Of a stretch of DNA of 64,000 nt, positions 1-10,740 are shown piece by piece. The position numbers and the translations under genes were made by a program. Position 1 is the stretch's first letter, and the number at the start of each line of letters is the position of its first letter. The DNA is taken from positions 4,774,001 through 4,838,000 of the forward strand of contig OU452224.1 of NCBI GenBank assembly GCA_911728455.2, given 5' to 3'. The DNA is from Marthasterias glacialis (lineage: Eukaryota; Echinodermata; Asteroidea; Forcipulatida; Asteriidae). The notes beneath the pieces were generated by a model that worked only from the letters and a program-made list of their open reading frames with translations, ran no database searches and was not told the DNA's origin.

Positions 1-1122
1 GTAAGTTGACAAACCATTCAGAACCACTCAACTGCATGGGTTGTGTAGGGTAGAACAACTATGCATAGAACAAGCTGTGTACTGTGTAGATGCATTCACC
101 ACATGATATCATAGTGCATGCTGCAAAGTGCAAATCATGTGGATGTTATTAAATGGTCAGACAGGAGGGTTATAAGAGGGTATGATATTTCACCGTTTCA
201 TATTTTACTCAAATTAATCTAGAGATTTTATTTCTATACTACCAACAAAGAGACATGTCCCATATCATCCAGACACAAACTTAGAAAACAATCAGCCTTC
301 TTTTTAGGAAGAATCAACCAGAAGTCCTTACGTTTTACTAGATCAACAACCATTGGTGTGGAGGCAAGTGTGTCTACAGGTTGACATCAAGATGTTTCAC
401 AAAAGGGACCTGGATGCTTTGATCAGGATGTCCTTTGGTTTTGTGTAGAACAAAAAAATATTAATAATAATACATCCAACCATAGGGAAAACAGAGTAAA
501 ATCCTGGATTTACTATGTCAATAAACAAGCATGGGTTTAAATAAATTGAAGAGTTTTTCCAATTCTCTCTACTGACAATTTAAGATCAACAAATAAACAA
601 TAAATTCAACCAATGTTGGTGCAAGACTGTCTTACGGTATTGTTAGTGAAGCCATGCACTCAACACTACATAAACAGCGCTACAATTCCACTGATAGTGG
701 GTGGGCACTGCAAGCCACAAACAAGTCAAGTTTTTGTAACAATGCTCACTATCGTTCAACGGTTCGTGTGTTTGCAAATAGGGGAAATGCGATAGTCGAG
801 TGACAAGGAATCAATAACCTCTCCCATCAAGACTGAAACCTCTCCATCATGTGTCATCTAATACCATATAAATTATCAACAAATACGTCTAGATAAAAAC
901 TTCTTCACTTTGGTCACACAGGCAGTTAATCAACAAACGGTCAAAGGTCAGAGGTCAAGCCCCAATTTGGAGCATAGACTTAAAAGATTAATTGAATTCT
1001 TTCTTCCAAAAGATAGATTTCTTTCTTAAGTCAAGTTTGACTTGGGACATTTGCTCAACTACTGTTAAATAAGAATCCATTTAACCATGTTGGACAGTGC
1101 AGGAACGGTATGAGTCACTTCT
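1..1122. other. Downstream flank of gene A
   Basis: AT-rich non-coding sequence. The segment next to the gene (about 1070-1122) matches the 3' end of gene B around 44395-44445 and looks like a decayed LRR unit that became 3' UTR. TTTATT near 227 could be a minus-strand polyadenylation signal, but nothing confirms it. No other gene or repeat is seen. Confidence 0.4.
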
Positions 1123-4067
1123 TCAGAATGTTATGCGCAGGTTCTTTATCTTCTTGAAGTGATGGGCCCATGATGCAGCAGAGCCACCCAAGGCTTTATT
1201 TCCCCAAAGATTCAATTCAACCAAGTTGGGCAGATCACACAGTGTAGGAGCAATATGTGTCATATCTTCAGCTGTCAATAAGCAGCGACTCAAGTGTAGC
1301 TTGTGAAGGTTCTTCATCTTCTTGAAGTGAAGGGCCCATGATGCAGCAGAGCCACCCAAGGCTTTATTACCCTGAAGATTCAATTCAACCAAGTTGGGCA
1401 GCTCACACAGTGCAGGAGCAATATGTGTCATATCTTCACCTGTCAATAAGCAGCGACTCAAGTGTAGCTTCTGAAGGTTCATCATCTTCTTGAAGTGATG
1501 GGCCCATGATGGAGCAGTGCCACGAAAGGCATCATTTCCCCCAAGTTTCAATTGCACTAAGTTGGGCAGATTACACAGTGCAGTAGCAATACGTGTCATA
1601 TCTTTACCTGTCAATGAGCAGTCACTGAAGTCTAGCTTCTGAAGCTTCTTCATCTTCTTGAAGTGATGGGCCCATGATGCAGCAGAGCCACCCATTGTGC
1701 ATTTCCCCCAAAGATTCAATTCAACCAAGTTGGGCAGATCACACAGTGCAGGAGCAACATGTGTCATATCTTCACCTGTCAATGAGCAGTCCCTCAAGTA
1801 TAGCTTCTGAAGGTTCTTCATCTTCTTGAAATGATGGGCCCATGATGCAGCAGAGCCACCCAAGGCTTCATTTCCAAAAAGATACAATTCAACCAAGTTG
1901 GGCAGATCACACAGTGCAGGAGCAATATGTGTCATATCTTCACCTGTCAATAAGCAGTCACTGAAGTCTAGCTTCTGAAGGTTCTTCATCTTCTTGAAGT
2001 GATGGGCCCATGATGCAGCAGAGCCACCCAAGGTTTTATTACTCCTGGAACTCAGTTCAACCAAGTTGGGCAAACCACACAGAGCAGGAGCAATATGTGT
2101 CATATCTTCACCTGTCAATGAACAGCCATTCAAGTATAGCTTCTGAAGCTTCTTCATCTTCTTGAAGTGATGGGCCCATGATGCAGCAGAGCCACCCGAG
2201 GCTTCAATTCCCCCAAGATACAATTCAACCAAGTTGGGCAGATCACACAGTGCAGGAGCAATATGTGTCATATCTTCACCTGTCAATGAGGAAATAAAGC
2301 TAAGCTTCTTAAGGTTCTTGATCTTCTTGAAGTGATGGGCCCATGATGCAGCAGAACCAACTGGGTATGAGGTTGCTCCTGATAATGCAGGATCTTCTTT
2401 ACCACTGACACTTGACGAGCATGCAATCAATACCACTGATGAGAGATTCACCATTGAACTCATGTAGTATGTCAATTCTGCTACACATCCAACCAAGTCA
2501 CATCTTGTTACCTCTATTGACTGTACCATATCAAGATAATCAGTTTGCTTGTTTTCCATTGTATGGGTATGAACATTTCGAAGAAAGTATATCAATGAGT
2601 TAAGACTGTCCTTGTTCCATGCATCAATTTTTACACGATCTGATAGAACAAACTGTATGAATTTCACTGGGGGTAAATCTTTTGACTGAGCTTCAAAATT
2701 GCAGTGAAGACCTAACTGCATTACATGCGATTTAGGGCGGCGTGAATTTCCTATGAACTCACCGATCATTTGTAAAATGCTCCGTGTACATGCCATATTG
2801 TCGCCAGCACAAAACCGCAAAATGTATTGAACAGAATTAATACCAGATCTGATCATAACATTCAGGGTCTTCTTGAATTCCACCGTGTCTGTTTCTGATA
2901 AGCTTTGTAAGTATTTACCAGCAAAAAACTCTTGAAAAGTCTTGTGCAGGAATTGAATGCTGTTGTGACTTTTCATTCCCTTCAAGACCTTTTGGCTTGT
3001 AAGAATACCTGCTTTTATGGCAGATTCAAGCACACTTGGTTCAAACATTTCTTCAGGAAAAGCAAGCTGTTGCTTGGGAGCCAGAAGACCAGCCAAGCCA
3101 ATCTTTCCAAGTTCATTTGTTACTTTTGATATTTCATCCTGTGACATGTCAGTTTTTCTGTGAAATATGAACTCCAATGCCTCACTGTAGATACGAGACA
3201 TTGTTTCTGGGAGTGTATTGTCTCTCCACAAAATACACATCAAAAGAAGTAGCATTGGACTCTGCGCCAAATCAGACAAAACATTTGAGGATCTGATCCT
3301 CTGAAGAAGCCCATCAGCCTTGTCATGTTCTTCTGAGTAAAATCTCTTCACATACTTCTCAATATCTCTCTTATCAAAACCTTCAACCCTGACCTGTGTG
3401 AAAGGATCTTGAATCAATGACTTTGTCACTAATTTGTCATAGTGAGAGGGACGAGTTGTAACAACTACGTAACAATCTCTGTATTTCCTTCGGTTGAGGA
3501 TCTTCAGAATTGAACCAAATAAGCTTTTATTAAGGGAAGGGGTCTTTAACTCATCAAAGCCATCCAACAAGATCAGTACTTTGTCTTGATTGTGACTGAT
3601 AAATGAACTCAAGGAATTCTTATCTACAACAGTGTCTTCGTCTAAAAGTTGTTCAAAAATTGAGTCAACTAACTCTGTGCTTTGTTCAACTGCACTCATT
3701 CTTAAAACGAATACAAGTTCAAACTGTTGCAGTGCTTCATTACATGCCCAATCATATGCCATCTTATCCATGATGGTAGACTTCCCTCTACCAGGTAACC
3801 CTTTCAAAATAACCCGTTTTATGGGATCACCATCTCTTGTTGTCTGAAGGAAAATCTCCTTATATGATTCCAGTTTAGTTCCTGAGTCTACCAATGTTAA
3901 TTCTGTGTAGATATCTTTGATATGTTTTGTGTCATCATCCACCCATGGTATCAGTTGCACATAGCTACCTGTGGTCTTATAATGAGTTCTTAATGCCTCT
4001 CTACAGCTCTCTGCAGCAGCCTGGCCTGGATCATTTGTTGGATGGGCTCCCTGCACACTTCCATTAC
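1123..4067 (-). CDS. Gene A exon 6, NACHT plus LRR exon
   Basis: A single 2945-nt exon beginning after the acceptor TTTAAGCAG (exon starts GT AAT GGA AGT). A stop codon lies just upstream in frame, which supports the acceptor. A GTG at 4056 is internal, not the start. It encodes the pre-NACHT segment (QLIPWVDDDTKHIKDIYT), the P-loop GLPGRGKST with Lys and Ser intact, Walker B LLDGFDEL, a winged-helix-like region, then tandem 56-residue LRR units. The ORF stops in a decayed last unit (KNLRITF then TGA). The sequence past the stop still resembles an eroded LRR unit, as it does in gene B. Confidence 0.9.
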
Positions 4068-7000
4068 CTGCTTAAAAAAAACAATTCTGTTTAAGTAATA
4101 ATATAAATATATCTAAATTCTTCCTCTTTCACAAATCAAAATTTTATGAATCATGTTTAGGTTTTAATAATTAATCATGAAACAAAGACGATTTGTTCAG
4201 GTTAATTAGCCCAATTCTTACAATTTTTGAGTCAATGATGATCAATTGTTTTTCTGGATTATTATCTGCTCTTTCCATCATGAAATACTCATAAAATGAC
4301 AGGTAAAACTTCAAAGGGAAGAGTATCATGACAATGTTTCTGGACAATGCTGGAATGGTCAGGCCACAGATTTGTAACATCATTAATTTATGAAATTAAT
4401 CTAGAAATACCACTGATTAGAGATATGATTTAGCAAAGTCAGACTACCAAATAAATGTCCCTAAACAAGCATATTGTTGTGTAGAAAGCTTGTATGCACT
4501 GTGCATGCTGTGCTAGGAACTATCAATCAACTGATTGTGTGTATTTTAGGTTTTTTTTTTATTTTGGCAAGAGATTTTGGTGCAGCATGCATAAACGCAC
4601 AGACAATTTGAGGTACACGTAGCTGGTACGCACATGAAACCAACATAACATAGCCTAAAGCGGAACACCAACCAAACTATTTGTTAGTTTGGGGCAAAAG
4701 TCCATCAAACAAAAGTAACAATGAAATCCATTTTTTGGCCATGGCTGGCATTTTAGAAAAACTTTGATATCTACAGTCCCTTAATTACTCTTTAAGTTTC
4801 ATTATCTCAGGATTGGGTTTCAAAAAGTGAGTTTTTATTTTTTACAAGTAGTTGCATAACAGAACATAGCGCTCATTTGCATTGTCCGAGTTTTTCAGAG
4901 CCACAGGACACAGAAATGTAACTTTACAGATGCAAAGTTTCGTATAATATCTTGATATTTTGAATTTGCTACAAGCAAATTCTATGGATCGTGCACTTTT
5001 ATAAAGAAAATGTCATCTCCTTTAATTCATAACCCCTTTAATTTATTTGTTGTTCGGGAACAAGTTGCCTGTTTTATTTAAAACAAGTTATCTTTCCTTT
5101 TCAAGCCTATGCAGTTAGTGACAAAAACGTACAAATTGTAATGAGTCATGCAACTTGAATTATTGTAGCCTGTGTACTGCGCATCGCAGGTTTATGGATC
5201 AAACGGCTTCTTGAAGCCGAATATTTTCTCCTTCCGTTAGTGTAATATCAATGATGATTGGTTAATCGCAACAACAGGACAGCAAATCACATCCAATGGA
5301 AAAGACTATCATCATACATGCAAAGTTAGAGGTCAGAATGTGTGTTGATGTAGCGTGTGTGTGTACAACATGCACACACACAGCTCATCGTTATTTATGC
5401 ATTTTTTATGCAATATTTTTCTTAACAGTAAATATCTTAGTTGATTGAAGTGTGAAGACATTATGCACTGGTGAATAAGGTTGAATTGGAAATGGAATGT
5501 TCAAAACATTGTCCGCTTTCGACACCCTACAACATTAGAACTGACAAACTCACACAAGGACATATGTGAACTTGTAACCAGCCCGCAACAAATAAGAAAC
5601 GTTAGAAATTTCTGAATTTGGCCAAGATTGATGTTGAAAATTATCACTGACAGTCCAAGGTTTCCACGTTGAGCTTTCAGAGCAGTGAATACAGTCTTTT
5701 TCCTAATTTGAGCTAGAATTATTTTCCAATAGACCTAATGCATTGTCGTTATCCCGCAGAGGTAAAACATTGCTGAAACAATGGAAATACACAGATTTGT
5801 ACACGCAGCGCACAGGATGGGCCAATAAGCAACCTCCTTTTGACCACTATGTGAGGGCGCCCTACTCAAATGACATCGTATGCATCATAGGTCTATTCCG
5901 ATCCAAATTGCCAGACATTAAAATACTTGTTTCAACTAGTGCTAAAGACAAATATGAAGTGGTGTATACAAAAAGACTCCACGTTGCAGTTTTTGAAGGC
6001 AATTCCCATAGTGAAAATATCAGTGACTGTGTGAACGCTTAAAAAGGAGTGCTAACAAATTGATATGAGTTCATATGAAACTTGAACATGGTATGTAGTT
6101 GTTTGTAACATTACACTTCTGTCAAAATATAAACAATATCAACAGAATATCTGCATCCATTAACTGTATTCATAACTTGGGTAGTAACTCTTCAGTAAAA
6201 ACAAACCTACACCATGTACTTACCTGAGGTTTGGGGTTGTAATGACATTCCACTGGTGGCAGCTTGGGAGGAGTCATCTAGTTTTGGAATCGTTGGTAGA
6301 GTGCACTCTTGTTCAGTTCCTACAACAATGTATATTGGACATGCTTTGATCAAATATCAACATATCCCTGTTTTATTTTCATTACTGCATACAAATGGAA
6401 AAATCTTCTGGGAAAGACCCCCTTTTTTTCTCTGAATGTGGCAATCTTTTTAAAAGGTCTAAAATTCTATTTCTAAAATGGGAATATCTTCAAAGGATAA
6501 GACATTAATGACAGCAATTTCATGACACTGCAACCCGTATTATGACGATGATGTCATTTTACATTACTTCTGTTGATGAATGGTACCAGTAAGCTTTCAG
6601 ATTAAATGTTCTACAAAAGTATTTTCTGATAATAATCAACTCACTTTGGACAGACTTTAATTTATCCACACTGATTTATTGATTCAAAACCAAGCTTTCC
6701 CAAATATTTTTGAGTCTTTCAAGAATATCAATCTCAGATTTGCCATATTTTGTTGTTGAATAAATTACCTGTTGGTTTCGGGGCCGAATCCAAAGTGAGT
6801 TGCCGTTTTGAAGAGGCAGTTAATTTCTGCCATGCAGGTAAGATATCCTCTGGAATAAAGAGTGATTGAGAGAATTTACCGCAAATAAAATACAATTTAT
6901 AATTACAAAGAAAACTCATGAGAAACTAAAACGATTCAGAGCAAAATGTTGCCAGTGGTGCAACTGGGGGTGGGGGGGGAAGGGGTGGCTGGGCGAGCCC

Positions 7001-9560
7001 TCCCAATTGATGTCCACGCCCCCAGGTGCTTCCCGGACCCCACCCCATTTGCTATTTGGACCTTTTAATGGAATAAATTGTTGCATTTGATAAGTTTTTA
7101 TGTAGTAAATAAATGTTTGTACAACCGTTTTTCTATTTACATGCAATTTTCTTTTTATTTCTGCGTCAGAGTATCTTATAAAAAATAGTAAATAACATAA
7201 CAATAGTGCTGAAAATGGGCTTCAGGAAAAATTCAAACAGAAACTAGTTTTAATTGGCCAGAAGTGCCTCCCTAGAAAAAAAGGTACAACCCATTGCACC
7301 CCCTGAAATTTTACACTAGTTTGGTCGCTAAATGTTCCAGAATGAAAGCACAATCTAGTAAAATTTCAGGAGGCAGGGACATGTTACCAGACTAATCAAT
7401 GTTTTAGATTTAACTCAACACAAACCATTTTACACATTTATCTTTCCCAGAACACAATTATAATGAATTCAATTGATGTCTTGAGACTCAGAGTAGGTTT
7501 TTACTTTACTTTAAAAAAAAAAAGAAAAACACCACAATTCTTGACGTACCTGCTGTTCCTTTCTTTAGCTGTAGAATGTTGATTGTACAGTGGCTAGGTT
7601 GGCCAATAGACAAATTACCGCTGCCTTCTGTGTGGTGTTGAGACAAAGATACATGTTGGACATCTGTCACACAAACTCCTTTACTTGCTTGGGTTTCTGC
7701 AGTTGACAATGAAGAAGAGTCATTTCTACATGAAGGATGCAACAGTTTACTCTAATCAATTTCAGTGTACATAACATTTAGTGTTCGGTCTGCAATTGCA
7801 CACGTCATAACAAACCAACGTTTCCGCCCCATCCACCAACCCCCGTCCCCTCCCTCCAACAAAATGAAAAGGAGTTCCAGGGTATAAAATCACATTCAAG
7901 TAGAATCTATTTGATGTAAACTGCCTGGTCTGAAACACTTTAAACAGTCTGCTGTTGGTACACGTCAAAAGGAATTTCAAATTGTGCCATATTTGAAGGT
8001 GAATTAACCAGTTGAAACCAGATGATGTGAAACCAAATGAAGGTCATCTTGCGATGCAATTTTGTAATTTTGGACCAGCGCAGCAAAGGTTGCCTGGTTA
8101 TTCAGCTGCAGAGCATGCACAGACCACGCACACATCGCACACATCGTGTAACGCTTCGATTCACCCACAGTCCCACACAAGGACAAGAAAGGTTATGCAG
8201 TGTAATCCCCAATTATAGACCTTTGTCATTTTGTTCCAAGAAGGGGATTACAAGGTATTGAGAGGATTCCAAAATTGTTCTTTCATTGTATTTCCGCTGA
8301 ATGCAGGCAAGTCTGAATGAGCCGGCAATCAAACCTTGGCTCTGTGTGTAGTGCCACTCCTATGCAATAGGCAACGGCCAATGTCTTGTAATGCAAGCTG
8401 CATGAATTTGACATTTTCTCAGTCGATCAACAAAACGGACAATCCAACAGAGAATCTTTCTTCTCTTGGAATTGTCAAGTCAGGGTTTCTTTCTGCCAGC
8501 GGTACACTCAAAGAAAAAAGATTCCGGATATTCCACCAAAAGAATCCCGCCTGGGGGGGGGGGCAGGACTGAAGAAAAAAAAATCCGGCCTGCATCTGGT
8601 TAAAATTTAACTTTACTGTTACTATTATTACAATTAAAAAAATAATAATAAAAAAGTTTCATTTAAAAAAACAACATATCTCAGGGAAGCTCGACAATAT
8701 TACAGCTCATCTACATAAAAATATGAAATGCTATACAGGTTGATTCTAGCAGTGGCGTAGCCAAGGGGGTGGATGGGGGCAAATGTCTCCCCGGGTCAAC
8801 CTCTGCACACCATGAAATTTGATATAATTGAAATTGCCCTCTCTACAAATATCTGTGCCTTTCCCCTCTGCCACCCCATCCCATCCCCCTCGCCATCCAC
8901 AAAAGAATGCTGGCTACACCACTGGGTTCTAGTCATCACAATAAGTTTATACCTTGAAGTATTTGTGTGTTTCCTGCTCTCATTAAGTCTCTTGTTTCAG
9001 GCAAGGGTTGAATGTTTTCAGCAACAGCCACTGATCTTGGTTCTGGTTCTTGAGATTGCCTGGCCATCTCCTCTTCTTCCATGGTCTCCTCACTGCGGTC
9101 AGCCATATCTGACAGAATCTTAGCAATCAAACAAAGATCTTTTCTCAGTTGACAGTTGTGTCTATGGTTCAAGACAAACAATCTACTTCTGATTGAATGT
9201 TTTTTTCTTCTCATTTTAGTACCTGTTTTAAAAAAATATTTATTCTTTTTTGTTTAAAAAATGTACGCCCTATGTTTAATTTTCTATTTCCATTTTTTTC
9301 TAACCTCAAATTCCACTCTCCTTCCTGACCTTAATCCCTCGCTCCTCCCCCTTTTTCTCTTGCAATAAAAAAGAATTGCGTCATGTAGTGTTTACGAACG
9401 TGTTTGTAATTCAGACAATTTTTACTATCTGTATTACTTTCGTACCTGGTACGTTTTTAATGAACCATTTATTATGTCAAAGTTGAAGAAATACTGGTCA
9501 GTAATTTGATGCAGTCTTACCTTCAATTCCAGGACCAATTAGTGCTTTAACCAGGCTCAT
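1123..9560 (-). CDS. NACHT-LRR receptor gene A, six exons
   Basis: Spliced model: 9560-9521, 9222-8953, 7696-7550, 6849-6769, 6319-6224, 4067-1123. Every intron is GT/AG and phase 1; the sum is 3579 nt, i.e. 1192 residues and a stop, with no stop at any junction. Seen: a Ser/Thr/Gln-rich N-terminal 211 residues built from small symmetric exons, a pre-NACHT segment, Walker A GLPGRGKST (about residue 301), Walker B LILLDGFDEL (about 376), a sensor-like TTRPSH, then LRRs from about 781. Family knowledge: STAND NTPases of this type act as cytosolic innate sensors, with the NACHT as nucleotide switch and the LRRs as recognition/autoinhibition surface. No Death, CARD, DED or Pyrin domain, signal peptide or membrane segment is recognised, so the effector output is unknown. 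The start is the ATG at 9560, directly preceded in frame by TGA. Confidence 0.85.
1126..2361 (-). repeat. Tandem 168-bp LRR-coding units of gene A
   Basis: Seven full units and one truncated unit of 168 bp (56 residues), each of the form SAASWAHHFKKMKNLQKL, then a variable triplet, then CSLTGEDMTHIAPALCDLPN and LVELNLWGNKALG. Each unit is two consecutive leucine-rich repeats. Units differ mainly at the residues right after QKL and VEL, i.e. the expected exposed beta-strand positions. The repeats lie within one exon, so copy number can change without disturbing splicing. Confidence 0.85.
4068..6223 (-). other. Gene A intron 5
   Basis: A 2.16-kb intron colinear with gene B 39461-41619. It holds short CA/TG runs (about 5350-5385) and a 300-nt open frame on the opposite strand (5743-6042), also open in gene B but broken in gene C. 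No transposon ends are recognised. Conservation is explained by recent duplication. Confidence 0.5.
6224..6319 (-). CDS. Gene A exon 5, Ser/Thr/Pro-rich linker module
   Basis: A 96-nt (32-codon) phase-1/phase-1 exon from TTGTAG/GA to TCAG/GTAAGT. It contains CTPPTIPKLDDSSQA and ends LQPQTS. Same length and splice sites in B (39365-39460) and C (61003-61098). Likely a flexible linker to the NACHT exon. Confidence 0.7.
6769..6849 (-). CDS. Gene A exon 4, short linker module
   Basis: An 81-nt (27-codon) phase-1/phase-1 exon with acceptor TTATTCCAG and donor ACAG/GTAATT. It encodes EDILPAWQKLTASSKRQ followed by TLDSAPKPT. The polypyrimidine tract (CTCTTTATTCCAG) is good. Same length in B and C. 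Confidence 0.7.
6953..7330 (+). mobile_element. hAT-like MITE in gene A intron 3
   Basis: Begins CAGTGGTGCAACT and ends AGTTTGGTCGCTA. It is flanked by an 8-bp target duplication, AATGTTGC on the left and AATGTTCC on the right (one mismatch). The orthologous copies in B (38248-38750) and C (55487-55860) have the perfect duplication GCAACATT. TIR type and 8-bp duplication fit the hAT superfamily. It has no coding capacity. Confidence 0.75.
7550..7696 (-). CDS. Gene A exon 3, low-complexity module
   Basis: A 147-nt (49-codon) phase-1/phase-1 exon from CTGCAG/AA to GCAG/GTACGTC. It contains SHCTINILQLKKGTA and is His/Ser/Gln rich. It is nearly identical in B (37885-38031) and C (55125-55271), with identical length and both splice sites kept. 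No domain recognised; probably a linker. Confidence 0.7.
7697..8749 (-). other. Gene A intron 2, conserved part
   Basis: Intronic sequence conserved in B (31065-31862) and C (54096-55124). A 72-codon open frame (7980-7762) is present in all three copies but lacks phase-1 splice sites, so it is not called as an exon. A short poly-G tract lies near 8552. Confidence 0.4.
8750..8924 (+). mobile_element. Short hAT-like MITE in gene A intron 2
   Basis: A 175-bp element with TIRs CAGTGGCGTAGCCA and TGGCTACACCACTG (one mismatch when paired). The 8-bp flanks are GATTCTAG and GGTTCTAG (7 of 8). Genes B (30913-31064) and C (52611-54095) have it at the same place, so the insertion predates the duplications. 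Non-autonomous. Confidence 0.75.
8953..9222 (-). CDS. Gene A exon 2, helical acidic N-terminal module
   Basis: A 270-nt symmetric phase-1 exon with acceptor AAAACAG/GT and donor CAAG/GTATAA. It starts TKMRRKKHSIRSRL (basic), continues LRKDLCLIAKILSDMADRSE, probably a helix, then an acidic and Gln/Glu/Pro-rich tail. No known domain is recognised. Genes B and C carry the same exon but with a poly-G tract near its 5' end that A lacks. Confidence 0.7.
9521..9560 (-). CDS. Gene A exon 1, initiator exon
   Basis: Encodes MSLVKALIGPGIE plus the first base of a Gly codon, followed by a GTAAGA donor. An in-frame TGA abuts the ATG, so translation cannot enter from upstream in this frame. The same 40 nt occur at the start of genes B (30207) and C (51975) with an identical donor. 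The base at -3 is T, so the Kozak context is weak. A further upstream start via an unseen exon cannot be excluded. Confidence 0.55.
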
Positions 9561-10740
9561 TCACCCAACAGTCAGAAAGATGAAACATCTTCACTGATGT
9601 TGTCAGTAATCCTAATCCATTCCAAAGTCAATGTTGAGTTGTTTGAAAAACCTAATTTTGAGAGCAAAAACCAAACAAATGTCCTAAAATTGTATGATGC
9701 ATTATGGTGAATGTGCAAATTTGGGTTTAGAACTGTGTAGTGGGTGCCTGGATAACCCTAGCCCTATAGATAGTGCCAATCCACTTAGTATCCTTGGTCC
9801 TAGCACTATTGCAATCCAATCTTTGTGCCCGCTGTGGTTATCGACATGCAATGTTCCTGATCATAAAACTTACCAACCCTATACCAAAATCCTGAGTTGA
9901 ATAATACTATTTTGGGGGCTATAACATATTCAAAGAAGTTCTCTCCAATTATTCTTTAAGGTACATGCAACTGCTCCCTAGAAGTTCAGTATGATCCATC
10001 TATAGGAAGCACTTCCTCAAAAGTCTTCAAGTTGGAACAGAAAATGGAAGAAGAGATACTCACCACTTTATTATATCAAAAGACTACATGCAAAGATACA
10101 TTCAGACCATACAGGAATTTGCTTTGGATTGAACTTTACAATGGCCTTCTGTTACCATAAAGAAAGTATCCTTCTTCTATGAACACCATTAAGGTTTGTC
10201 CCTTGCTACAAACCTGCCTAATAACACAGAAACAAACCTTGAGTCTTTGTGTTGTACTCAAAACTTCTTGAAAAGAAACCACACAACCGCATCAAACTGA
10301 ATGGAATCTAAAATGCACTCTCCTTAATGTTTTTATTTCCTTGTTTCCTCATAGAGGATATTGACCTTAATGATAGAGGGCGGTATAACTGCAGGAAGTG
10401 AGCTCAGCTTTCCAGGGAATCAAGAATGGTGTTTAGAGAATAATTTGAGGATAATTTGAATGGTACGGATTGAATTATAAAATGCTTTATCCTCGACATA
10501 TTGCTCTCAGATAGTTTACAGCGGCTATTAGCACTCATAATGGTAGACTAGTTTTCTAGTCTGGTTTCCCCTCCCCTCCCCCATAAATGGCTTCGTACTG
10601 TTGCATAATGTATGAGTTCAACACTAACAATGTAAACAGTTTTAGCTTGTGTGAAGCTCTTTGTGTAGCTGATGGATCAAATGGCAATGTAAGGCAACCA
10701 ATAAACATGGCTTTACTTCAGTCTTTGTTCTGGATTGGTT
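9561..10740 (-). promoter_or_regulatory. 5' flank of gene A shared with gene C
   Basis: Upstream of the ATG, sequence matches the 5' flank of gene C (parts of 49330-49620 and 51140-51974), including a GAGGATATTGACC and GATAGAGGGCGGTATAACTG block near 10357 and a CTAGTTTTCTAG block near 10550. Conservation over 1 kb across inverted paralogues marks the likely promoter and 5' UTR region, but no TATA box or start site can be assigned. Confidence 0.35.

Noticed and set aside
2412-3847. Plus-strand frames of 60 to 70 codons opposite gene A, repeated opposite B and C
   Set aside because: Shadows of the NACHT-LRR reading frame; conservation follows the coding strand.
4054-4056. GTG as the start codon of the NACHT exon of gene A
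   Set aside because: The exon opens 11 bases earlier at a good acceptor, and five upstream phase-1 exons fit in frame; the GTG is an internal Val.
7762-7980. 72-codon frame conserved in all three intron 2 copies as an extra exon
   Set aside because: No phase-1 acceptor and donor fit it, and conservation equals that of the surrounding intron.
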